From JBGPIK01 sp041484845 (GTDB taxonomy: Bacteria; Desulfobacterota; Binatia; UBA9968), in NCBI GenBank assembly GCA_041484845.1, contig JBGPIK010000116.1, positions 1-16,408 on the forward strand: DNA of 16,408 bases, given 5' to 3'. Position numbers and translations under genes: made by a program. The notes beneath the pieces are model-generated. The model did not search any database, was not told the DNA's origin, and worked only from the letters and a program-made list of their open reading frames with translations. Of this stretch, positions 8,601 to 14,056 are shown piece by piece. Every line of letters starts with the position of its first letter. Position 1 is the stretch's first letter.

Positions 8601-9274
8601 CGCGAGATCGGCCGCAAATTCAGGTAGCGGTAATCTTTCGTGAGGAAAGTCGGATCGAACAGGTAACTCGTCTCGTGCACAATCGAGGCGGTTGTCAGCC
8701 CGAGCTTGTGGTAAATCGGCCCCATCCACTGAACATCGCGCCGCGCCAGATAATCGTTAACCGTGATCAGATGAACACCGCGCCCGGTAAGCGCGTTGAG
8801 ATAGAGCGGCAGGGTTGCCACCAGCGTCTTTCCCTCGCCGGTTTTCATCTCAGCGATTTTGCCTTCGTGAAGAACCGCGCCGCCGATTAACTGCACATCA
8901 AAGTGGCGCAGGCCGATCGCGCGCCGCGATGCTTCGCGCACCGCGGCAAAAGCTTCGGGCAAAAGCTCTTCGAGAATTTCCGCTTCGGCGGCGCGGAGTC
9001 CTTTGTCCGACTCTTCGATTTGGGTTTTAAGCTCTTCGCGCCGTTCGCTGTCTGCGGTCAACGCCTCGGCCTGGAGGGCTTCGAGAGCCTGGCGCGACTC
9101 GTCCGTCGCGTCGCGAATACGTTTTTTGAATTCCTCGGTTTTCGCGCGCAAGGCTTCATCGCTCAGCTGTTGGAAATCAGCTTCCAGTTTGTTGATTTCA
9201 TCGACATAGGGACGGATACGCTTAACCTCGCGGTCATTCTTGGTGCCGACGATCTTTTTAATTAAACTCAACAT
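5675..9274 (-). CDS. secA: SecA preprotein translocase ATPase with large insertions
   Basis: This is the SecA motor that drives proteins through SecYEG. Walker A is MKTGEGKT (143-150), and the DEVD box (268-271) is followed by Asn272 where most SecAs have Ser. The motifs NMAGRGTDI and LGGN (574-577), [21 protein letters not shown] after Gly859, and the C-terminal zinc/SecB-binding motif [14 protein letters not shown] are all present. At 1199 residues it is about 300 longer than E. coli SecA. One extra stretch of about 45 residues (51-97) lies between KTEEFKKRI and the LLPEAF motif. A larger one (about 580-853) splits nucleotide-binding domain 2. Both are rich in Glu, Lys, Arg, Gln and Ala and look like coiled coil. 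No frameshift is seen and all catalytic motifs are intact, so it is probably functional. The ATG at 9274 has only a weak ribosome binding site. Confidence 0.97.
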   Translation of the reverse strand: [1199 protein letters not shown]

Positions 9275-9354
9275 GCTCGGTTAAAAATACCCATTCTTCC
9301 TGGAGGTTACAAGACACATGCTGCGCTTGAGTCATTCGACTGACATGGCACGGG

Positions 9355-9444
9355 GATTTCGAATTTGCGGTTGGCTTCACTCTCGGGACGATCAATCCCG
9401 AATGGGCTTGAAATTAAACCCATATTTAGCGGGACTTCGAAATC
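9355..9444. repeat. Nested inverted repeats between murI and secA
   Basis: The spacer 9275-9477 holds no credible gene. GATTTCGAA (9355-9363) and TTCGAAATC (9436-9444) are exact inverted repeats. They enclose two further hairpins: TCGGGA/TCCCGA (9383-9388 and 9396-9401) and ATGGG/CCCAT (9402-9406 and 9419-9423). This looks like a small non-coding repeat element or a structured RNA leader of secA. I do not recognise its family. Confidence 0.5.
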
Positions 9445-9450
9445 TCGCAT

Positions 9451-9469
9451 CGCAAGATGGTTTCTTGCG
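9451..9469 (-). terminator. Stem-loop just after murI
   Basis: CGCAAGA and TCTTGCG form a perfect 7-bp stem with a 5-base loop, 8 bases downstream of the murI stop. There is no T tract, so it may act as an mRNA 3' stabiliser or a weak terminator rather than a strong intrinsic one. Confidence 0.35.
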
Positions 9470-9477
9470 GCTGCAGC

Positions 9478-10275
9478 TTAGCGCTCGATGCGCACGGCCG
9501 ATTCGACCTTCTCGCCGAGAAAACGGCGGCCGACTTTAATAAATCGGTCCGGCGCATCGGTTACGAAAAAACTGTGAATTCCTTTGCCGCTTTTCTTCGC
9601 TAATGTCCCTTTCCTTAGCAGCGCTTGGACTTCGTGCGCCGTCTCTTCGGCCGAGTCGACCAGACGTACGCCGCTTCCGAGAAACTTGCGAATGGCTTTT
9701 TTGAGTAAGGGATAATGCGTGCAACCGAGGATCAGCGTATCAATGCCACTTTGCTTCAAACTACTTAGATAAACCTGCACGGTCATTTCAACCACGGCGT
9801 TATCCGTCCAACCTTCTTCAACCAGAGGCACAAAGAGCGGGCAAGCACGACTGTAAACTTCAACCGCCGAATCCACGGACTTCAGCGCATGCGTATAAGC
9901 GCCGCTCTGAATCGTGGCTTCCGTGCCGATCACGCCGACCTTTTTGTTTTTGCTGGTCCTGATGGCTTTTCTAACCCCAGGATCGATCACCCCGATCACA
10001 GGAATCGGCAGGTTGTCCTTGAGCCGTTCCAGAGCGATGGCCGTTGAAGTATTACACGCGACGACCACGACTTTAACGCCCTTTGCGAGCAGGAATTCGC
10101 TGTTCTCGAAAGAATAACGAAGGACGGTTTCGACCGACTTCGTACCGTAGGGCGCGCGCGCGGTGTCCCCTAAATAAACCGTGTTCTCCTTGGGGAGAAC
10201 TTCCATGATTCTCTGCAAGACGGTCAGCCCGCCAATGCCCGAATCGAAGACCCCAATCGCGCTTTGGTTGTTCAT
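9478..10275 (-). CDS. murI: Glutamate racemase
   Basis: This enzyme (265 residues) converts L-glutamate to D-glutamate for peptidoglycan, using two cysteines without cofactor. Asp11-Ser12 lie in GVFDSGIGG, the first catalytic cysteine is Cys74 in VVACNTSTA, and the second is Cys185 in LILGCTHYPLL. RAPYGTKS is also present. The length is normal for the family. The frame stays open to a TTG at 10362 that overlaps the preceding gene's stop, but those 29 codons read through an AT-rich repeat and match nothing in the family, so the ATG at 10275 is preferred. It has no obvious Shine-Dalgarno. It lies downstream of the radical SAM gene on the same strand and upstream of secA. Confidence 0.95.
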   Translation of the reverse strand: MNNQSAIGVFDSGIGGLTVLQRIMEVLPKENTVYLGDTARAPYGTKSVETVLRYSFENSEFLLAKGVKVVVVACNTSTAIALERLKDNLPIPVIGVIDPGVRKAIRTSKNKKVGVIGTEATIQSGAYTHALKSVDSAVEVYSRACPLFVPLVEEGWTDNAVVEMTVQVYLSSLKQSGIDTLILGCTHYPLLKKAIRKFLGSGVRLVDSAEETAHEVQALLRKGTLAKKSGKGIHSFFVTDAPDRFIKVGRRFLGEKVESAVRIER

Positions 10276-10279
10276 TTTG

Positions 10280-10360
10280 AATTTTGGATTAGCGATTTTG
10301 GATTGTAAAACACAAGTTATGTCCACTCCTCTGTCAATCGAAAATCCAAAATCTAAAATC
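10280..10360. repeat. AT-rich inverted repeat with a 7-bp period
   Basis: The arms 10280-10305 and 10335-10360 pair at 20 of 26 positions. Each is made of an AAAATC (or GATTTT) core plus one variable base, repeated every 7 bp. The right arm contains two of the three bases of the stop codon of the radical SAM gene, and the element fills the spacer before murI. It looks like an inserted low-complexity palindromic repeat. It may have replaced the original 3' end of the upstream gene. Confidence 0.55.
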
Positions 10361-11444
10361 AAAAATTGGCGAGGCCGGTGCCGAGCTCTTTTTCACAGCT
10401 CGGCGCGAAGCCGAAAACCTGCTGCCAAACTTCTTTCGACTCCATGCAAAGGTAAACCTTAACCGTCGGCGCCGCGCCGCGGATCCAACCGAGCATCTTA
10501 CGATACATCGCTACGCGAAGCGGCTGAAAGTAACGCAGCTTGCCGTCGGGGCAAAGGACTTGTTCGCCGGTGATAAGATGAGAGCGCGGAAAGCGCGCGC
10601 GCATGGTACGCTTGAGATCGGGCGTCGTGCGCAACACTCCCATGCTTAACCAGGCGACCCTGCGCCAATCCACGGTTGCGAACGTTTGCTCGACCATTTG
10701 GGAGTAGTCTTTCTCCCAGCCGGTGTAGTCGATCATCGGATCGAAATGAAATGCCACCCGATAGCCGGCGTCCTGACAGCGGCGCGCGGCGGCGAGCCTG
10801 TCGTTGAGAGAGGCGGTGCCGTCTTCATCCGACTCGATGACCCGTTGCGGGTTCATCGACCAGGACACGACGACGCGGTCTTTGGGATCGAGACCGAGCA
10901 AACCGTCGACGCAATCGCTTTTGGTCTTGAGCTCGAGCAGAACGTTCGGCTGCTCTGCAAAGAACGGAATCACTTCACGGCTAAATCCGATGGTGCGGTC
11001 CAAGGCGAGGCTATCGGTGATCTCGCCGGTGCCGATACGAAAGAAAACACCGCGGTGCTTGCTGAGGAGATCGTCCGCTTCACGGAGCAGATCGCCGATA
11101 TTGCTAAACACTTTGAGCGCCGGATTGTCGGCAAGATACTCCTGCAAATAGCAGTAGCTGCAGTCCATCGGACAATTGCTGGCGAAATTGATGACGAAGT
11201 AATTGCAGCAAACCTGTCCGCTGCTGCCCGGACATTTCTTTAAGAACTCGCCCTTGTGGCGGGTTACAAAAAGTTTCTTTTTGGCCGCGCCGAAGGCCTG
11301 CGGCGCGTAGGCAGAGTGGCCGTTGTGTATCGTCTCAACAATTCTAAACGGCACGTGCGGCAAGGCGTTGCGCAGATTCCGGCAGATCGCGCTTTCTTCC
11401 GAGCCGCGCTCAATGATCACCTCTTCGGGTTGGAAAAGTTTCAT
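10359..11444 (-). CDS. Spore photoproduct lyase-like radical SAM protein
   Basis: This 361-residue protein belongs to the radical SAM superfamily and resembles spore photoproduct lyase (SPL), which directly reverses a UV thymine dimer. The cluster motif is C91-x3-C95-x2-C98 in NCPMDCSYCYLQEYL. SPL-like stretches include the barrel segment FRIGTGEITDSLALD, VVSWSMNPQRVIESDEDGT, and a late CMESKEVWQQVFG. Many non-sporulating bacteria carry such homologues, so a DNA repair role is possible but the substrate is not shown. No clear ribosome binding site precedes ATG 11444. The last codons and stop fall in or beside an AT-rich repeat. Confidence 0.82.
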   Translation of the reverse strand: MKLFQPEEVIIERGSEESAICRNLRNALPHVPFRIVETIHNGHSAYAPQAFGAAKKKLFVTRHKGEFLKKCPGSSGQVCCNYFVINFASNCPMDCSYCYLQEYLADNPALKVFSNIGDLLREADDLLSKHRGVFFRIGTGEITDSLALDRTIGFSREVIPFFAEQPNVLLELKTKSDCVDGLLGLDPKDRVVVSWSMNPQRVIESDEDGTASLNDRLAAARRCQDAGYRVAFHFDPMIDYTGWEKDYSQMVEQTFATVDWRRVAWLSMGVLRTTPDLKRTMRARFPRSHLITGEQVLCPDGKLRYFQPLRVAMYRKMLGWIRGAAPTVKVYLCMESKEVWQQVFGFAPSCEKELGTGLANF

Positions 11445-11685
11445 GTCGATTGCACAAGCGCTAGATCACATTATTCATGAGTGAGAGCGAGGAGCGAGCC
11501 TCGGAGCGAGCGGGCACACGAATGTAAAGCCCCGCTGACGTGTAGAGTGCTTGGCGATAAGCTCGCGTTTTTTCCTTCCACTACGCTTCACCACTTAGAT
11601 GTGCAGGCATCCTCAAGGTACAGGCCCATTGCCCGCGACCGGAGAGGCTTGCTCCTCGGCGGATGTCCGCCGTGGATAGTCCAGG
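11445..11685. other. Non-coding spacer with GAGCGAG repeats and a palindrome
   Basis: I find no supportable gene here. Three GAGCGAG units start at 11485, 11492 and 11504, split by a CCTCG linker between the second and third. A strong palindrome, CGGCGGA-TG-TCCGCCG, lies at 11657-11672, just after the stop of the ParB-like gene on the minus strand, and could end its transcript, although no T tract follows. On the plus strand a short GCGA/TCGC stem precedes a TTTTTT run (11570-11575), but no plus-strand gene lies before it. No tRNA-like or known riboswitch pattern was recognised. Confidence 0.5.
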
Positions 11686-12246
11686 CTAGGGGCTCGCCTT
11701 TCGCTCGTTGGTTGCCGATTGCCCGATCAAAAAACCAAAGATTTCTTTCACCTGCGCCTTATCCGCGGCGTCGGCAAGTTTGGCGATCAGTTTTTTTAAT
11801 TCATCTGGGGATGCCGCATTGAACTCCACATGTAGCTTTCCCCCTTCCAGTCCTGCCGGCACGGACAATCGGATTGCCGGATGGAGCCCTAAAACTTGAA
11901 TCCGCCCCCGAATCGCGTCTTCCGTTTCCACCAAACGCGGAAAACGTAACCGTCGAATCCGCTCCTTAATTCGCTTCAATTTATCGGCCCGACCCAATCG
12001 TGGATCGGTTTCAATATGATGTATGTCGGGGCCTGAAAGAATCTCATGGATGCAGGACGAGTCCCGCAACGCAACCTCCTCAAGCCAGTCCATCAAATCG
12101 CGCAGATGATTCTCGCCGATTTTGAGAGCGTAGGCGACGCGAAACAGCCCTTCTCGATCCCGCTCATCCCAACCCAACCATCGATCTAGGGTCTGTGGGT
12201 GAAAGCCCTTTTCCCTCGCGTAGTCGCGAATCTGCGCCTCCGACAT
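11686..12246 (-). CDS. Protein with ParB C-terminal-like domain
   Basis: I do not recognise a named family for this 186-residue protein. The N-terminal 70 or so residues (MSEAQIRDYAREKGFHPQTL onwards) look helical and could include a helix-turn-helix. A basic stretch, KLKRIKERIRRLRFPRL, follows. The C-terminal region IRLSVPAGLEGGKLHVEF then SPDELKKLIAKL resembles the dimerisation domain of ParB/Spo0J-type proteins. There is no ParB CTPase box (GERRxRA), so it is not a complete ParB. The start is well fixed: GAGGAG at 12254-12259 lies 7 bases before ATG 12246. The start overlaps the end of the upstream glycosyltransferase by 83 bp in another frame. A DNA-binding role is inferred. Confidence 0.7.
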   Translation of the reverse strand: MSEAQIRDYAREKGFHPQTLDRWLGWDERDREGLFRVAYALKIGENHLRDLMDWLEEVALRDSSCIHEILSGPDIHHIETDPRLGRADKLKRIKERIRRLRFPRLVETEDAIRGRIQVLGLHPAIRLSVPAGLEGGKLHVEFNAASPDELKKLIAKLADAADKAQVKEIFGFLIGQSATNERKASP

Positions 12247-13171
12247 CGACTGACTCCTCAATAAATGGTGTTAACACGGTCTCGTATGCGACAGCCTCTT
12301 CTTCCTTGCCTCTTTTTCTTGCCCCGTGAGACAAAACAGAAATTTTCCGCCGCAGCGTTTCAATCGCCCATTGCCGTCTTTCCCCCGATAAATCGGTGCG
12401 CAGGAGCTTCTCCAGCGCTGCGACCCGATAACGGTCCATGCCCCAAAGCGAATGCGATAGTTGGTCGCCGTGCCCGCCGCGCTTGATGGTCAACGCCTTC
12501 GCGATCAGCGGAATGGAATGCTTACTCGCGATGCGCAGCCAAAGATCGTAATCTTCGCAGACCGGCAAATTCTCATCGAACCCGCCGCTTCGGTTAAACA
12601 GCTCACGCGTTATCATAACGGCCGAAGGGCTCACTAAACAAAGCTCAAGACTGCGAAGAAAAATATCTCCCGACGGTTTTCGATGCTTAGCCTTTGGGTT
12701 GACCCGAAGACCGCGGCGGATCCAGATCTCATCAGTCTGGCAGATCTCAATTGCCGCATGATCTTCCATGAACGCAGTCTGGATTGCCAGTTTTTCGGGA
12801 AACCAAAGATCATCGGAGTCCAGAAAAGCGAGATAACGCCCACGCGCGACCTTCGCTCCCCTGTTTCGCGCTGCCGATACACCCCTATGCGGCTGCTCGA
12901 TCAGGCGCAGGTGAGTTCCGAACCCGGCTAATTGTTTTGCCGTATCATCCGTCGAGCCGTCATCAATGACGATGAGTTCGAAAAACCTATAGCTCTGCGC
13001 CAAGACCGACTCGATGGCTTCCCGCACCAGCGGCCAACGATTGTAGGTCGGGATAATGACGCTGACAACGGGCGGCGCAATTTGTTTAGACGACAAAACG
13101 ATATCTGGAGACCCGGTAGTCAATTCCGACTGGCTCAATTGAGCGCTTAACTGTGTGAAAATCCCGTTCAT
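12164..13171 (-). CDS. Family 2 glycosyltransferase
   Basis: This is a GT-A fold, inverting sugar transferase of 335 residues. The nucleotide-binding part begins at VSVIIPTYNRW (about 36-46), with Asp70-Asp71 in VIDDGSTDDT, the metal-binding DSDD at 118-121, and a likely catalytic region around GGFDENLPVCEDYDLWLR. No membrane segment is apparent, so it is probably cytoplasmic or peripheral and adds sugars to a surface glycan. Donor and acceptor are unknown. The last 28 residues read across the beginning of the next gene in a different frame, have no family character and may be a read-through extension. ATG 13171 is weakly supported by GAGG upstream. Confidence 0.88.
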   Translation of the reverse strand: MNGIFTQLSAQLSQSELTTGSPDIVLSSKQIAPPVVSVIIPTYNRWPLVREAIESVLAQSYRFFELIVIDDGSTDDTAKQLAGFGTHLRLIEQPHRGVSAARNRGAKVARGRYLAFLDSDDLWFPEKLAIQTAFMEDHAAIEICQTDEIWIRRGLRVNPKAKHRKPSGDIFLRSLELCLVSPSAVMITRELFNRSGGFDENLPVCEDYDLWLRIASKHSIPLIAKALTIKRGGHGDQLSHSLWGMDRYRVAALEKLLRTDLSGERRQWAIETLRRKISVLSHGARKRGKEEEAVAYETVLTPFIEESVDVGGADSRLREGKGLSPTDPRSMVGLG

Positions 13172-13226
13172 GCTTCGAGAGCCTCAGCACGAACGGATTG
13201 TGGAATTAACAAGATCAAGTACTTGA

Positions 13227-13253
13227 CCGTTCGCCCTGAGCTTAGTCGAACGG
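13227..13253. repeat. CCGTTCG/CGAACGG hairpin repeat between coxG-like and GT genes
   Basis: CCGTTCG (13227-13233) and CGAACGG (13247-13253) form a perfect 7-bp stem. The loop, CCCTGAGCTTAGT, resembles a common extragenic palindrome in Proteobacteria. A further 10-bp inverted repeat, CTGTGTGAAA (13151-13160) and TTTCACACAG (13265-13274), frames it. It may end the coxG-like transcript. Confidence 0.55.
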
Positions 13254-13286
13254 CTCCGATTAAGTTTCACACAGCCTGCCGCTACG

Positions 13287-13718
13287 TTAGACGAAACTTT
13301 CCACCTTTTTAAAAAACTGATCGAGCATCATCTTAGCAACGCCATTGAGCATCCGCTGGCCGATGCTGGCGATCAGCCCTCCGACCTTGGCGTCGGTACT
13401 GTACTTGAGCAAGGTTTGGCCGTTATTCTCTTCCAGATCCACGGCCACGTCCCCCTGCATGAATCCCGGGCCGCCCGAACCCTCACCGCTGAGAACATAA
13501 TGAGTCGGCGCCTGTTTGTCTTTAATAGAAACCTTCCCTTTGTAAGTTCCCTTCACCGATGCCACACCGACCTTCATGATCGCTTCGTACTTATCCGGAC
13601 CGACTTCGTTCAAACTCTCACAGCCCGGCACGCACTGCGCGAGAACTTTTGGATCGAGCAAAACCTGCCAAACTCTTTCTCGCGGTGCATTAAAAATATA
13701 ACTGCCGTCGATCTTCAA
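13287..13718 (-). CDS. CoxG-like SRPBCC family protein
   Basis: This small protein (143 residues) is of the carbon monoxide dehydrogenase subunit G (CoxG) type within the SRPBCC/START-like fold. It opens MKIDGSYIFNAPRERVW and contains CVPGCESL, the YKGKVSIKD strand, and a glycine-rich segment GEGSGGPGF. In Cox clusters such proteins help place the molybdenum enzyme at the membrane, but no CO-dehydrogenase genes are visible here, so its partner is unknown and the Cox name is only a family label. The C-terminal membrane tail found in some CoxG proteins is absent. It starts with TTG at 13718, supported by AGGAGG at 13728-13733 with 9-base spacing. It is divergent from the transglycosylase gene. 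Confidence 0.88.
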   Translation of the reverse strand: MKIDGSYIFNAPRERVWQVLLDPKVLAQCVPGCESLNEVGPDKYEAIMKVGVASVKGTYKGKVSIKDKQAPTHYVLSGEGSGGPGFMQGDVAVDLEENNGQTLLKYSTDAKVGGLIASIGQRMLNGVAKMMLDQFFKKVESFV

Positions 13719-13883
13719 CTGGTATTTCCTCCTCTTGTTCTCGCCAACGATCGATCCGTACTGTCAAAAACCATAACGTTCATCTGCGGAAAAAACAACC
13801 GCGTCGAGGAATTGTCAATGAATAACCCCGCAGGAAGCTGCTGCGTATCAGAACTCGGCTATGAGATTTGTCTTAACGGCGTC

Positions 13884-13953
13884 ACCCCCGAACGTTATTA
13901 TCGGGGGTCCAGTTCCGAATCTCCCTGGATTCCCGCTCAAAACATGCGGGAAT
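13884..13953. repeat. Two tandem extragenic hairpins
   Basis: ACCCCCGA (13884-13891) and TCGGGGGT (13901-13908) form a perfect 8-bp stem with a 9-base loop. ATTCCCGC (13929-13936) and GCGGGAAT (13946-13953) form another with the same loop length. The second resembles the widely dispersed ATTCCC...GGGAAT repeats of Proteobacteria (dRS3-like in Neisseria). The pair looks like one composite REP-type element in the spacer between divergent genes. The rest of 13741-14015 shows no gene. Confidence 0.7.
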
Positions 13954-13982
13954 GACGGACTTCGGATAGGCAATTTACTTAA

Positions 13983-14017
13983 CGCAACAAGCTGCGGGGA
14001 ATCGACCCACAGAGATT
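13983..14017. repeat. Dispersed intergenic repeat, copy B
   Basis: This carries the same 14-mer AAGCTGCGGGGAAT (13989-14002), then ACCCA and GATT at the same spacing as the copy at 455-486. A CGCA/TGCG hairpin (13983-13986 and 13993-13996) starts it. Its right edge runs into the -35 element proposed for the transglycosylase gene. Confidence 0.55.
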
Positions 14018-14044
14018 GAATCGCCCTCGCGGCTCCGTTAGAAT
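14016..14044 (+). promoter_or_regulatory. Candidate sigma-70 promoter of the transglycosylase gene
   Basis: TTGAAT (14016-14021) and TAGAAT (14039-14044) are separated by 17 bp and match the -35 and -10 consensus at 4 and 5 of 6 bases. Initiation would fall near 14051, only a few bases before the start codon, so the message could be nearly leaderless. No ribosome binding site is seen before the gene, which agrees with this. Confidence 0.5.
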
Positions 14045-14056
14045 TTCGTTTTAGTG

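Noticed and set aside
7670..8890. 406-codon open frame on the plus strand inside secA
   Set aside because: It lies wholly antisense to highly conserved SecA motifs, has no ribosome site or recognisable domain, and is explained by the codon use of secA.
9346..9360. TGGCACG followed at the right distance by TTTC, a sigma-54 look-alike
   Set aside because: The essential -12 GC is missing, and no plus-strand gene lies downstream.
10276..10362. Extended murI start at TTG 10362
   Set aside because: The extra 29 codons are translated repeat DNA, and the family start is at MNNQSAIGVFDSG.
11560..11575. GCGA/TCGC stem followed by TTTTTT on the plus strand
   Set aside because: The stem is only 4-5 bp and no plus-strand transcript is known upstream; it is not called as a terminator.
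11481..11822. 113-codon plus-strand frame over the spacer and the end of the ParB-like gene
   Set aside because: It has a repetitive Arg/Ser-rich composition, includes GAGCGAG repeats and overlaps a better-supported gene on the other strand.
13762..13818. Two TTGACA -35 boxes on the minus strand upstream of the CoxG-like gene
   Set aside because: Neither has a convincing -10 at 16-18 bp, so the promoter of this gene is not assigned.
13416..13955. 179-codon plus-strand frame antisense to the CoxG-like gene
   Set aside because: It covers the conserved SRPBCC gene and then the hairpin repeats; no start signal or domain is seen.
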